Notes: generated from the sequence alone by a model not told the origin. Numbered from the stretch's first letter, positions 1-11,525 are shown. The stretch: DNA of 64,000 nt from Sphingosinicellaceae bacterium (GCA_019285715.1 CP079108.1:2681001-2745000), one strand, 5' to 3'. Numbers and translations are program-made.

Positions 1-828
1 TGTTGCCCGCGAGACTCGCATCCCAGGCGCGGCGGACGCCCGCCCAGTAGTTCGCGGTCCTGGCCCAATAGGCATCGGCGGCGGCGGTGTCGAAGCTCGC
101 GTCGCGGTCGTAGGTGTTGACGACGGTCTCGTCGACGTAGGTGACGAGCTTGCCATCCTTCAGGCCGAGCTTGTTGTTGTCCTGCTCGTGGACCCAGCGG
201 TCGGGGTCAGGGCGTGGCGGTTGACGCCGTAATAGCGGTCGTAGACCGGGTGGCGGGTCGCGTCCCGGCGGGCCAGCGGCCGCCAGGTCGGGGCGCTCGT
301 CCAGCTCGCGACGCCGCCGAGATAGGTCCAGCGCCCGATGCCGCCGTAGCGCGGTGAATCGTCGGTCTGCCAGACCGTCTGCGACCACGCGCCGGTCGCG
401 TCGGCGGCGGCCACCGGCTCGGCGGCCCAGACCGAGGCGCCGCGATAGGTCAGCACGGTCCTCGGCTGCCAGGTCCAGTCCTGCCGCCAGTGCTTGATGA
501 CGACCGGCTTGGCGGCCTTGTCGGCGGAGTCGCCGACGACGAACAGGTGCTGGAGCACGATGTGGTCGCCGGTGTCGACGACGACGCGGACGACCTCGTG
601 GCCGCCCTGGACCTTGCCCGGGATCGGTGTGTAGCCGGGCACGAAGGCGACCTTCTCGCGGAAGTCGAACTTGACCTTGAAGGTCCCGGCCATCGCCAGG
701 ATGGCGCGGCGGTCTGCTTCCGGGACGGTCGCCGTGGCCTCGCTGACGGGCGCGGCGAGCAGCGGCGCGCCGACGGTCCCGCCGGTCGCCAAGGCCAGCG
801 CCAACAGTGCCAATTTCCAGTCGTTCAT
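1..828 (-). pseudogene. DUF6607 family protein, partial and apparently frameshifted
   Basis: A secreted protein of unknown function that belongs to the DUF6607 family, whose genes often sit beside TonB receptors. The frame opens at ATG 828 behind a GAGG motif and encodes a signal peptide. It reads well to about position 207, then gives a low-complexity tail (TAGSTSRTTTSSA) and stops. Moving by one base at the G-run 203-206 restores a family-like continuation (DRWVHEQDNNKLGL, then YWARTANYWAGVRRAW) that stays open to base 1. A one-base loss in this homopolymer explains the break. It may be a sequencing error or a real mutation. The gene is also cut by the window edge. It diverges from the heme receptor and shares its Fur-like intergenic region. 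Confidence 0.72.
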
Positions 829-866
829 CGTCAATCCCTCGAAGCTTGTCCCGGTCTTTTGCCATG

Positions 867-885
867 ATTGCGATTGACTCGCAAT
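867..885. promoter_or_regulatory. Fur-box-like palindrome (distal copy)
   Basis: A perfect inverted repeat, ATTGCGA-TTGAC-TCGCAAT, in the intergenic region between the DUF6607 gene and the TonB heme receptor. Length and shape (7-5-7) resemble the TTGCGA/TCGCAA type of Fur operator found before proteobacterial iron receptors. It could repress both divergent genes when iron is plentiful. The assignment rests on motif and context only. Confidence 0.6.
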
Positions 886-901
886 ATCTACATGGTGTTA
901 T

Positions 902-916
902 TGCGATCCATTCGCA
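902..916. promoter_or_regulatory. Fur-box-like palindrome (proximal copy)
   Basis: A second inverted repeat, TGCGA-TCCAT-TCGCA, with the same half-site core and the same 5-base centre as the copy at 867-885. It lies directly before the AGGGGGA ribosome binding site of the receptor at 927. Its centre is 33 bases from the first copy (876 to 909), so both sites could lie on the same DNA face. Confidence 0.55.
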
Positions 917-926
917 GGGGGACTTG

Positions 927-3155
927 ATGACAACAACGACGATGACGACGACGACGATGAAGCGCTACTTGCTGGCCGGCGCGGGCCTCGGCGCGCTGTT
1001 CGGGGCCGGGGCAGGCCATGCGGCGGCGGCAGACGACACGCTCGGCACCATCACGGTCACGGCGACGCGCATCGCGACGCCCGTGATCGAGGCGCCGGCG
1101 ACGGTCAGCGTCATCACCGCCGCACAGATCGACGACCTGCTGATCGACGACATCAAGGACCTCGTGCGCTTCGAGCCCGGCGTGTCGGTGCGGGCGCAGC
1201 CGTCGCGCTTCACCGCGGCGCTCGGCTCGACGGGCCGCGACGGCAACAGCGGCTTCACCATCCGTGGCCTCGAAGGCAACCGCGTGCTGATCCAGACCGA
1301 CGGCATCCGGCTCCCGGACGCCTTCGCGTTCGGCGCACAGGCCAACGGGCGCGGCGACTACGCCGACCTCGACCTGCTCAAGTCGGTCGAGATCCTGCGC
1401 GGCCCGGCGTCGCCGCTGTACGGCAGTGACGGCGTCGCGGGCGCGGTCAGCTTCATCACCAGGGACCCCGAGGACCTGCTCGCGGTCGGTGCCAATGTCG
1501 GCGGCCGGCTGCGGCTCGGCTATTCCGACGCCGACGGCAACTGGACCAAGGCGGGTGCCGTCGCGGGGCGAAGCGGCGACCTGCAGGCGATGGTCGCCTA
1601 CACCCGCCGCGACGGCCACGCCCTCGACGACAAAGGCAAGAACGACAGCGCCAGCGTGCTTCGCACGACGCCCAACCCGACCGACGTCGACAACGACGCC
1701 GTGCTCGCCAAGCTGGTCTGGACCCCTGCCCCCGGCCACCGCCTCCGCGCCACCTACGAGCACAACGACCGCACCGTCGACACCGACGTGCTCAGCGCCA
1801 TCGCGCTCCCGCCGCTGGGCGCGAGCAGCACGCTGAGCCTCCTCGCGCACGACACCAGCCGCCGCGACCGCGCCAGCCTCGACTGGGGCTACAAGGGCGA
1901 AGGCATCGTCGAGCAGGCCAGCCTGATCGGCTATTGGCAGGACAGCCGGACCCGCCAGTTCAGCGCCGAGGACCGCAACGTCTCCGCCGACCGGACCCGC
2001 ATCAACCGCTTCGACGACCGCATCTTCGGCGCGGTCGGCGAGGCGACGCTGAAGTTCGACACCGGGGCGATCGGCCACCGCATCGTCACCGGCTTCGACG
2101 TTTCGCAAACCCTGCAGACCGGCCTGCGCGACGGCACCGTGCCGCCGGTCGGCGAGACCTTTCCGACCAAGGCCTTCCCGGACACCCGTTTCACCCTCGC
2201 CGGCGTCTTCGCGCAGGACGAGATCGACACCGGCGGCGGCCGCCTGCTGTTCTATCCGGCGGTGCGCCTCGACTATTACAAGCTCAAGCCCCGCGCCGAT
2301 CCGCAGTTCCTCGGCACGCCCGCCGCCCAGCACGACAGCCGGGTGTCACCCAAGCTTGGCGCGATCGGCTGGCTGAGCGACAGCTTCGGGCTGTACGGTT
2401 CGTACGCCGCGGGCTTCAAGGCGCCGACGCCGAGCCAGGTCAACAACGGCTTTGTCAACCTCGTCCAGAACTACAGGTCGCTCGCCAACCCCGACCTCAA
2501 GCCGGAGACCAGCGACAGCGTCGAGGGCGGGCTCAGGGTGCGCAAGCTCGCGCTCGGCGGCGTCAAGCTCGATGCCAGCCTCACCGGCTTCTATGGCTGG
2601 TTCAAGGACTTCATCGAGCAGGCGCAGCTCGGCGGCAGCTTCACCCCTACCGATCCCGGCATCTTCCAGTACGTCAACGTCGGCCGGGTCCAGGTTCACG
2701 GCGTCGAGGCGCGCGTCGAGGCCGACCTCGGTGGCGGTTTCCGCATCGACAGCGCCGCCGCCCTCGCCCGCGGCGAACGCCACGCCGCCGGCATCGCCAC
2801 GGCGTTGTCCAGCGTCGACCCCTTCAAGATCACCGGCGGGGTCTCGTACCGCGACCCGGAAGGCCGCTTCGGCGGGCAGGCGATCGTCACCCATGTCGCG
2901 CGCAAGGCCCAGTCGCGCGTCGCCGAGACCTGCTCGCCGACCTGCTTCACGCCGCCCGGCTTCACCATCCTCGACCTGACCGCCTACGTCCGGCCCGCGC
3001 CATGGGCGACCGTCCGCGCCGGCTTGTTCAACGTCTTCGACAAGAAATACGCCTGGTGGTCCGACGTGCGCGGGCTGGCGGCGTCGTCCGCGACGCTCGA
3101 CGCCTACACCCAGCCGGGCCGCAACCTCAGCGTTTCACTGACCGGGACCTTCTGA
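927..3155 (+). CDS. TonB-dependent heme/hemoglobin-type receptor
   Basis: Outer membrane receptor of 742 aa that would import heme or another iron complex using TonB energy. A signal peptide (cleavage near GHAAAA) is followed by a TonB-box-like TITVTATR stretch, a plug domain (RGLEGNRVLIQTDGIRLPD; LRGPASPLYGSDGVAGAVSF) and a 22-strand-type barrel. FKAP and NPDLKPE motifs match the FRAP/NPNL pair of the HemR/HutA heme receptor family. The histidine often found between these motifs is not visible, so the ligand is uncertain. ATG 927 follows AGGGGGA at 915-921; a longer reading from 807 lacks such support. The ACGACG-rich start encodes a Met/Thr run. Its stop overlaps the next start (TGATG), indicating translational coupling. 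Confidence 0.88.
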   Translation: MTTTTMTTTTMKRYLLAGAGLGALFGAGAGHAAAADDTLGTITVTATRIATPVIEAPATVSVITAAQIDDLLIDDIKDLVRFEPGVSVRAQPSRFTAALGSTGRDGNSGFTIRGLEGNRVLIQTDGIRLPDAFAFGAQANGRGDYADLDLLKSVEILRGPASPLYGSDGVAGAVSFITRDPEDLLAVGANVGGRLRLGYSDADGNWTKAGAVAGRSGDLQAMVAYTRRDGHALDDKGKNDSASVLRTTPNPTDVDNDAVLAKLVWTPAPGHRLRATYEHNDRTVDTDVLSAIALPPLGASSTLSLLAHDTSRRDRASLDWGYKGEGIVEQASLIGYWQDSRTRQFSAEDRNVSADRTRINRFDDRIFGAVGEATLKFDTGAIGHRIVTGFDVSQTLQTGLRDGTVPPVGETFPTKAFPDTRFTLAGVFAQDEIDTGGGRLLFYPAVRLDYYKLKPRADPQFLGTPAAQHDSRVSPKLGAIGWLSDSFGLYGSYAAGFKAPTPSQVNNGFVNLVQNYRSLANPDLKPETSDSVEGGLRVRKLALGGVKLDASLTGFYGWFKDFIEQAQLGGSFTPTDPGIFQYVNVGRVQVHGVEARVEADLGGGFRIDSAAALARGERHAAGIATALSSVDPFKITGGVSYRDPEGRFGGQAIVTHVARKAQSRVAETCSPTCFTPPGFTILDLTAYVRPAPWATVRAGLFNVFDKKYAWWSDVRGLAASSATLDAYTQPGRNLSVSLTGTF

Positions 3156-3634
3156 TGAGCGATGCGCGAGTCTGGATCGAGCGGCTGCAGCGGGCACCGC
3201 TGCCGACAGGGGTGCCGCTGCCGCGCTGTCCCGGCCTGACTCCGGACGAGCGCATCGTCGTTGCCGCGATCCGGCAGATGGTCATCGACGGGGTGACGGC
3301 GCCGGGCGCGGCCGAGGCGATCGCGCTGAAGCCGGAGAGCGCGGCGGTGTTCGGCGCGCTCGGGGCGTGGCTCGACCTGTTCGCGAGCCGGACGCGGTGG
3401 CAGATCGCGGTCGGTGCGCCGGTGCATTGCTGCCCCACCCCCGACGAGCTGGCGATGCTGACGGTCATCGAGGGGGCGCGGCGCGGCGAGTTCGCGCTGG
3501 TCCATCGGGTGCTCGGTCACTTCGTCGATGCAGCCGATATCGACGGCCTCGCGCACGCCAGCGAGATGCTCGGCGAACGTCTCGACGCGGCGGGGTTCGC
3601 GCTGGTTGCCCGACGGATCGGGCGGCAGGCCTAG
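3155..3634 (+). CDS. Hypothetical protein coupled to the heme receptor
   Basis: A 159 aa protein that I do not recognise. It has no signal peptide or membrane segment and looks cytoplasmic and mostly helical, with a CCPTPDE motif in the middle. Its ATG overlaps the TGA of the receptor gene (TGATG), so it is probably made from the same iron-regulated transcript and may act in heme handling or regulation; this is inference from position. Its TAG overlaps the TAG of phoU on the other strand in a shared CTAG. Confidence 0.7.
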   Translation: MSDARVWIERLQRAPLPTGVPLPRCPGLTPDERIVVAAIRQMVIDGVTAPGAAEAIALKPESAAVFGALGAWLDLFASRTRWQIAVGAPVHCCPTPDELAMLTVIEGARRGEFALVHRVLGHFVDAADIDGLAHASEMLGERLDAAGFALVARRIGRQA

Positions 3635-4338
3635 CCGTCGCCGAGCAGGCCGTCGGCCTTTTCACGCCGCGCCACCGGCGCCCCGCTGATCGCGAAGCCG
3701 ACCTGTTCGGCGATGTTGGTGGCCTGGTCGGCGATGCGCTCGAGGTTCTTCGCGATGAACTGGAGGTGGGCAAAGCCGGTCGCCGCGCCGATGTCCGCCG
3801 CGGTCAGCGTGACGAGCCGCTCGAAGACCCGGCTGTATTCGCGGTCGATCGCCGCGTCGCCCTGGACCGCATCGTGCGCCATCTCGATATCGCGCTCCAG
3901 GTAGGCGGCCAGCGCGATCCGGAGCAGCCGCTTGGCGAGGGCTGCAAGCTCGACCAACTCGCCGGCACCGCTCGACTCAGGCAGCTGGGCGAGGGTCACG
4001 GCGCGCTTGGCGATGTTCTTGGCATAGTCGCCGACACGCTCCAGCCAGCCGGCGATCTTGAGCGACGCCATGACCTCGCGGAGGTCGTCGGCAAGTGGCG
4101 AGTGGCGCGAGAAGATGCCGGTCGCGGCACGCTCGGCTTCTTCCTGCAGGGTGTCGATGCGGTCGTCGATCGCCGTCACCGCCAGCGCCGCAGCGACGTC
4201 GCGGTCGGTCAGCGCGTCGAAGGCGGCGGTGAGCTGGCTCTCGGCGAGCGCACCCATCTGGCCGACGATCGAACGCAGCTCCAGCAGGTCGGAGTCGTAG
4301 GACGACACCGTGTGCGGTAGCGGGGCAGTCGAGGTCAT
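3631..4338 (-). CDS. phoU: Phosphate signalling complex protein PhoU
   Basis: PhoU, 235 aa, a helical-bundle protein that links the Pst transporter to the PhoR kinase and damps the phosphate starvation response. Two PhoU repeats are visible. Their E/D-rich metal-binding helices include ERVGDYAKNIAKRA and, in the second half, NLERIADQATNIAEQV, the classic E-x3-D-x3-N pattern. ATG 4338 is preceded by GGAG. It is the last gene of the leftward pst operon, 34 bases after pstB. Histidine kinase and response regulator genes are not in the window. Confidence 0.95.
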   Translation of the reverse strand: MTSTAPLPHTVSSYDSDLLELRSIVGQMGALAESQLTAAFDALTDRDVAAALAVTAIDDRIDTLQEEAERAATGIFSRHSPLADDLREVMASLKIAGWLERVGDYAKNIAKRAVTLAQLPESSGAGELVELAALAKRLLRIALAAYLERDIEMAHDAVQGDAAIDREYSRVFERLVTLTAADIGAATGFAHLQFIAKNLERIADQATNIAEQVGFAISGAPVARREKADGLLGDG

Positions 4339-4372
4339 TGATCGTCTCCAAGGCTGGCCCGGCCGTGATGCC

Positions 4373-5203
4373 TCAACCGAAGCGCCCGGTAACATATTCG
4401 CGGGTCTGCTTTTCCCGCGGGTTGGTGAAGATCTCGGCCGTCGGCCCAACTTCGATGACCTGGCCGAGGTACATGAACGCGGTCTGGTCCGAGCTGCGCG
4501 CCGCCTGCTGCATCGAGTGGGTGACGATGATGATCGTGAAGTCGGCGCGGAGTTCGGCGATCAGTTCCTCGACCTTGGCGGTCGAGATCGGGTCGAGCGC
4601 CGAGGTCGGCTCGTCGAACAGCAGCACCTTGGGTTTCACCGCGATGGTCCGCGCAATGCACAGCCGCTGCTGCTGGCCGCCCGACATGCCGAGCGCCGAG
4701 CTGTGCAACCGGTCCTTGGCCTCGGTCCACAGCGCCGCCTTCTGCAGGCTCCACTCGACGCGCTCGTCCATCGCCGACTTGCTCAGCCGCTCGTGCAGCC
4801 GGACCCCGAAGGCGATGTTGTCGTAGATCGTCATCGGGAACGGCGTCGGCTTCTGGAAGACCATGCCGACGCGGGCGCGCAGGTCGGTCGGGTCGACCTT
4901 GGGATCGATCAGGTTGAGGCCGTCCATCAGCACTTCGCCGGTGGCGCGCTGGCCCGGGTACAGGCTGTACATCCGGTTGATGACGCGCAGCAGCGTCGAC
5001 TTCCCGCAGCCCGACGGCCCGATCAGCGCGGTGACGCGCTTCTCCGGGAACTCGAGGTTGACCGAGGTCAGCGACTTGTGGTCGCCGTAGAAGAAATCGA
5101 GGTTGCGGGTGACGATGTACGGCGACGCTCCGGCGAGCGTATCGTGCCGCCCGACGACATCGGCGAGCGAGGACATTTCCGGCGGTTGGGTCATAGCGTT
5201 CAT
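4373..5203 (-). CDS. pstB: Phosphate ABC transporter ATP-binding protein PstB
   Basis: ATPase of the high-affinity phosphate importer, 276 aa. Walker [10 protein letters not shown] (about residues 62-70), an MSGGQQQR signature, Walker [12 protein letters not shown] and a switch histidine (IIVTHS) are all present, so it should be active. The N-terminal extension before the core (about 30 aa) is usual for alphaproteobacteria. It is the fourth gene of the pst operon, 2 bases after pstA, and should assemble with PstA and PstC at the inner membrane. Confidence 0.97.
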   Translation of the reverse strand: MNAMTQPPEMSSLADVVGRHDTLAGASPYIVTRNLDFFYGDHKSLTSVNLEFPEKRVTALIGPSGCGKSTLLRVINRMYSLYPGQRATGEVLMDGLNLIDPKVDPTDLRARVGMVFQKPTPFPMTIYDNIAFGVRLHERLSKSAMDERVEWSLQKAALWTEAKDRLHSSALGMSGGQQQRLCIARTIAVKPKVLLFDEPTSALDPISTAKVEELIAELRADFTIIIVTHSMQQAARSSDQTAFMYLGQVIEVGPTAEIFTNPREKQTREYVTGRFG

Positions 5204-5205
5204 CC

Positions 5206-6042
5206 TTAGCGCCGACGGCCGATGGTGAGCTGCGCCAGGATGTTGATCATCAACACCCCGAGCGTGATCAGCAGCGCCCCGGCCCAGGCCAGCTGCACGA
5301 GATCCTCGTACGGGCTGGCGGCAAATTGGTAGATCGCAACGGGCAGGCTCGCCATCGGCTTGGCCAGCGAAACCGACCAGTTGAGGTTACCCAGCGACGT
5401 GAACAGCAGCGGCGCGGTTTCGCCCGCGACCCGCGCCAGCGCCAGCAGCAGACCGGTCAGCATGCCCGAGCCGGCGGCGCGCCAGGCGATCAGCGTCGTC
5501 ACCTTCCACTTCGGCGCACCGAGTGCGGCGGCGGCTTCGCGCAGCGCGATCGGCACCAGCGACAGCATGTCCTCCGTCGTCCGGATGATGATCGGGATGG
5601 CGATGACGGCGAGCGCGACCGCTCCGGCGATGCCCGAGTAGGTCTGCGTTGTCGCGACCAGCAAGGTGTAGACGAACAGGCCAATCAGGATCGACGGTGC
5701 CGACAACAGGATGTCGCTGACGAAGCGCGTGACGTTGCCGAGCTTCGAACCGCGCGCATATTCGGACAGATAGGTCCCCGCCAGCACGCCGATCGGCGTG
5801 GCGATCGCCATGCCGATGCCGACCTGGATGAGACTGCCGATGATCGCGTTGGCGAGGCCGCCGTTCTCGCCGGTCGGGGCCATCGAGGTGGTCAGCGTGC
5901 TCCAGCGCAGCGCCGGCAGGCCGCGCGACAGCAGCGTCCACAGGATCGATGCGAGGACCGCCAGCGCGACCACCGCAGCGGTGGACGCGAGCACCGCGAC
6001 GACGAGGTTGGTTGCCTTGCGGCGGGTGGCATGGGCGCTCAT
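5206..6042 (-). CDS. pstA: Phosphate ABC transporter permease PstA
   Basis: Inner membrane permease of 278 aa with six predicted membrane segments. The cytoplasmic loop [15 protein letters not shown] is the EAA motif that docks on PstB. It pairs with PstC to form the phosphate channel. It starts 4 bases after the end of pstC, consistent with one transcript. Its length is normal for the short PstA type without a large periplasmic insert. Confidence 0.96.
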   Translation of the reverse strand: MSAHATRRKATNLVVAVLASTAAVVALAVLASILWTLLSRGLPALRWSTLTTSMAPTGENGGLANAIIGSLIQVGIGMAIATPIGVLAGTYLSEYARGSKLGNVTRFVSDILLSAPSILIGLFVYTLLVATTQTYSGIAGAVALAVIAIPIIIRTTEDMLSLVPIALREAAAALGAPKWKVTTLIAWRAAGSGMLTGLLLALARVAGETAPLLFTSLGNLNWSVSLAKPMASLPVAIYQFAASPYEDLVQLAWAGALLITLGVLMINILAQLTIGRRR

Positions 6043-6046
6043 CGGA

Positions 6047-7042
6047 TCAACTCGCGGCGCGGGGGGCGACCAGCAGGCGCGATGCCGACAGGACGATGAA
6101 GGAGATGATGAACAGTGTCAGCCCGAGGCCGAGCAGCGCCGCGAGCTTCATCGTGCCGAAGCCGGCCTCGGCGAACTCGTTGGCGATGGTCGAGGCGATC
6201 GTCGACCCCTGCGCGAAGATGTTGGGCGACAGGCGGGTCGCGTTGCCGATGATGAACACCACCGCCATCGTCTCGCCGAGCGCGCGGCCGAGGCCGAGCA
6301 TCACCGCACCGACCATGGCGCGGCGGCCGTAGGGGATCGCGACGTGGCGGATGACCTCGAAACGGGTCGCGCCGAGACCGTAGACCGACTCCTTGAGCAC
6401 CACCGGCGTGGCCCCCAGGATCTCGACGAACATCGCGGTGATCAGCGGCAGGATCATCACCCCGAGCACGAGGCCCGCGGTGAAGACACTGTTGCCCGAG
6501 CCGTAGTCGAGCACCTTGTTGAGGCCGGGGACGCCAGCAGCGGCATCGGCGACGTCGAGGATGAAGTGCTCCGCCAGCCACGGCGCGAGGACGAAGAAGC
6601 CCCACATGCCGTAGATGATCGACGGGATCGCCGCGAGCAGCTGGATCGCGACGCCGATCGGGCGGCGGAACGCCGAGGGCAGGATCTCGGTCAGGAAGTA
6701 GGCGACCCCGACCGACAGCGGCACCGCGATCAGCAGCGCCAGCACCGAGCTGAGCAAGGTGCCGTAGACCATGATCCCGGCGCCGTAATTGTTGTTCACC
6801 GAGTCCCACACCGGGGTCCACAGGAAGCCGATGCCGAACGCCTTGAACGCCGGCCAGGCGCCGTACGCGAGCATCAGTATGATCGCGCCGAGCAGGACCA
6901 GGACGATCAGGCCCGCGGTCGTGACGGTGCCCGAGAACAATTTCTCCGCGCCCGCCGAATGGCGCGGAGAATCGTCGGTCGGCATGGGCGTGGTGGCAAG
7001 CGGCCCGATCGGCAGCGGCACCGGTGTGGCGATGTCGGTCAT
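6047..7042 (-). CDS. pstC: Phosphate ABC transporter permease PstC
   Basis: Inner membrane permease of 331 aa. A proline-rich N-terminus is followed by six membrane segments and an EAA-like loop (LKESVYGLGATRFEV). ATG 7042 was chosen because it lies one base beyond the pstS stop and gives the family's normal length; a longer upstream reading would run back through pstS. It forms the membrane pore with PstA. Confidence 0.96.
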   Translation of the reverse strand: MTDIATPVPLPIGPLATTPMPTDDSPRHSAGAEKLFSGTVTTAGLIVLVLLGAIILMLAYGAWPAFKAFGIGFLWTPVWDSVNNNYGAGIMVYGTLLSSVLALLIAVPLSVGVAYFLTEILPSAFRRPIGVAIQLLAAIPSIIYGMWGFFVLAPWLAEHFILDVADAAAGVPGLNKVLDYGSGNSVFTAGLVLGVMILPLITAMFVEILGATPVVLKESVYGLGATRFEVIRHVAIPYGRRAMVGAVMLGLGRALGETMAVVFIIGNATRLSPNIFAQGSTIASTIANEFAEAGFGTMKLAALLGLGLTLFIISFIVLSASRLLVAPRAAS

Positions 7043-7043
7043 C

Positions 7044-8078
7044 TTACTTGGGCAGCGTGGCGCCCGAGATGGCCTTCCACTCGACCCGGACACGCTGGAT
7101 CGCTGCCGCCGGCAGCGGCAAATAGCCGAGCTGCTGGGCGAGCTTGCCGCCGTTCTTGAAGCTCCAGTCGAAGAACGCCAGGGCGGCGCTGGTGCCGGCG
7201 GCGTTGGTCGGCTTGGCGGGAACCAGGATGTAGGTCGCGCTGACGATCGGCCAGGTGTTGGCACCCGGCAGCGCCAGCATGTTGGCGACCGCGTTGGGGG
7301 CCTTGGCCCAGTCGGCCTGCGCCGCGGCAGCGTTGAAGCTGGCCGGGGTCGGGTCGATGAACTTGCCCGCCGCGTTGCTGAGCTTGGTCGTCGTCAGCTT
7401 GTTGGCGAAGGCATAGTTGAACTCGACGTAGCCGAGCGCGCCGACGGTGTTCTTGACGTTGCCGGCAACGCCGTCGTTGCCCTTGCCGCCCGAACCGGCG
7501 GGCCAGCTGATCGTCTTGCCGGCACCCAGCGTCCAGCCGTTGGCAGCCTTGGTCAGGTAGTTGGTGAAGATCGCGGTCGTGCCCGACGAGTCCGAGCGAT
7601 AGACCGGCGTGATCGGCATCGGACGCAGCGGCACGCCCTTGTTGAAGGCGACAATGGCGGGATCATTCCACTTGGTGATCTTGCCCTGGTAGATCGCCGC
7701 GATGATGTCGGGGGTCAGGCGCAGCTGGTTGGCCGCGACGCCGGGCAGGTTGACGATGATGACTTCCGAACCGATCACGGCGGGGAACTGGACGAGGCCG
7801 TTCGAAGAAAGGTCCTCGGCCTTCATCGCGTCGTCGGACGCGCCGAAGTCGACGGTGCGGGCCTTGATCTGGGCCTGGCCGGCACCCGATCCGATCGCCT
7901 GGTAATTCAGCTGGTTCTTGGTCGCGGCCTTATAGGCTGAGCCCCACTTGGCGTAGAGCGGCGCGGGGAAAGTGGCGCCGGCGCCGGTGATGTCAGCGGC
8001 GACTGCAGGAGCAGCGAGGGCAGTTGCGGCGAGCAGCGCTGCAATCGTGCGCATGCCTCGGGTCATCACGACGGTCAT
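7044..8078 (-). CDS. pstS: Phosphate-binding periplasmic protein PstS
   Basis: Periplasmic phosphate receptor of the Pst importer, 344 aa with signal peptide (cleavage near AVAAD). Family motifs are clear: ITGAGATFPAPLYAKW at the mature start, GSGAGQ for phosphate contact, and YRSDSSGTTAIFTNYL. It is the first gene of the leftward pst operon. ATG 8078 follows GAGGATTCGGA. A second Met (MRTIAALL, eight residues in) would give a more standard signal peptide. A Pho box lies about 65 bases upstream. Confidence 0.96.
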   Translation of the reverse strand: MTVVMTRGMRTIAALLAATALAAPAVAADITGAGATFPAPLYAKWGSAYKAATKNQLNYQAIGSGAGQAQIKARTVDFGASDDAMKAEDLSSNGLVQFPAVIGSEVIIVNLPGVAANQLRLTPDIIAAIYQGKITKWNDPAIVAFNKGVPLRPMPITPVYRSDSSGTTAIFTNYLTKAANGWTLGAGKTISWPAGSGGKGNDGVAGNVKNTVGALGYVEFNYAFANKLTTTKLSNAAGKFIDPTPASFNAAAAQADWAKAPNAVANMLALPGANTWPIVSATYILVPAKPTNAAGTSAALAFFDWSFKNGGKLAQQLGYLPLPAAAIQRVRVEWKAISGATLPK

Positions 8079-8141
8079 TCCGAATCCTCAGATCAAGACG
8101 AACCGGTCGCGGCCCGACAAAAGTGTCGGTGGCAGAGTTTA

Positions 8142-8158
8142 GTTACAGTTAGGTGACA
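8142..8158 (-). promoter_or_regulatory. Pho box before pstS
   Basis: On the minus strand there is a tandem TGTCAC/TGTAAC pair with exactly 11-base spacing (8153-8158 and 8142-8147), each followed by a T/A-rich spacer. This fits the PhoB direct-repeat operator (CTGTCAT type). It sits before pstS and predicts activation of the operon under phosphate limitation. Confidence 0.72.
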
Positions 8159-8164
8159 AAGACC

Positions 8165-8190
8165 GGCCGGTAACGCGGAAGTTACCGGCC
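8165..8190 (-). terminator. Stem-loop after the repeat-protein gene
   Basis: Perfect 10-base inverted repeat (GGCCGGTAAC / GTTACCGGCC) around a 6-base loop. It lies 35 bases downstream of the leftward gene ending at 8226 and is followed on that strand by a weak T stretch (GGTCTTTG). It probably ends that transcript. It sits next to the Pho box, so a role in pst control cannot be excluded. Confidence 0.55.
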
Positions 8191-8225
8191 GATCCTTCAG
8201 ATCGATCGTCTCGCCGGGGCGCGCC

Positions 8226-8771
8226 CTACTGCGGCGTGGCGCTCGCGGTGGCCGCAGCGGCAGCCGTCTCGAACTCTGCGGCGGTCATGGCGATCATCAG
8301 GCCGCCCGCCCCTGCCGAGAACGCGTTCAGCGGTACGGCGACCGGACCCTTGGCGCTCTGGACGACAACATTGTCGGCGGCGATCGACTTGACGGTTCCG
8401 ACCGGGCTGCCACTCGAGCCCTTCACCGAGGCACCGACGACGAGCGCACTCTTCAACGCCGCGGTCTGCTGCGCGGCCGCCTGGCTGGCGGCGGCGTCGA
8501 TCTGCGCCTTGGTCACCGACACCATCGGACCCTTGGCCCCGGCGCCGAACGAAGCCTTTGGCATCGAAATCTTGTTGGTCCCTGTCGACACCACGACGAG
8601 GTCGCCGTTGATCGAATCGACCGTCCCGGCCTCGGCCCCTGTAGGATCGTAGACAGTCGCCCCGGCCGCGAGCGCAGGTGCCGCCGCGGCGGCGGGTGCA
8701 GGAGCCTGCGCGATGGCCGCGGTACCGACCGCAAGCGTTGCACCGGCAAGTAGAATAGTAAGACTATGCAT
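8226..8771 (-). CDS. Secreted protein with duplicated PRC-like domain
   Basis: A 181 aa exported protein of unknown role. The signal peptide ends near AIAQA and an Ala/Pro linker follows. The rest is two copies of one unit, about residues 36-95 and 108-170. Each copy runs G-x-V(Y) ... G-x-V-x-S-I ... V-V-V ... F-x-A-G-A-x-G-x-M-(V/I) and ends in an AxA helix. This resembles PRC-barrel or QRC repeats of envelope proteins and would form small beta barrels. ATG 8771 is chosen because a strong AAGGAGG site precedes it; the upstream extension lacks a signal peptide and is rejected. Low-complexity Ala-rich segments are common. Confidence 0.85.
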   Translation of the reverse strand: MHSLTILLAGATLAVGTAAIAQAPAPAAAAAPALAAGATVYDPTGAEAGTVDSINGDLVVVSTGTNKISMPKASFGAGAKGPMVSVTKAQIDAAASQAAAQQTAALKSALVVGASVKGSSGSPVGTVKSIAADNVVVQSAKGPVAVPLNAFSAGAGGLMIAMTAAEFETAAAAATASATPQ

Positions 8772-8934
8772 AAAGTTCCTCCTTGTTCGCCGTAACGACA
8801 CCTGTCCCGCCCGAGAGTTCCCCAACGCCGTAACAATCTGGTCGAAGCGTTCCGCGACAGGGTTGGGTGGAACCTTTCATTAACGATGTGATGCCCACTT
8901 GTGTTGCCCGCATACCACACCAATATCGAGCGTC

Positions 8935-11511
<2,577 letters not shown>

Positions 11512-11525
11512 GGGGGACATGACAG

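Noticed and set aside
888-2333. Long minus-strand reading frame inside the heme receptor gene
   Set aside because: It is a GC-rich shadow of the receptor frame, with arginine/alanine/valine-rich low-complexity text and no start signal.
8898-8926. CTTG-N17-ACCAATAT as a heat-shock promoter of clpB
   Set aside because: A start site from this element would lie about 3 bases before the ATG, leaving no room for a ribosome binding site, and the -10 match is weak.
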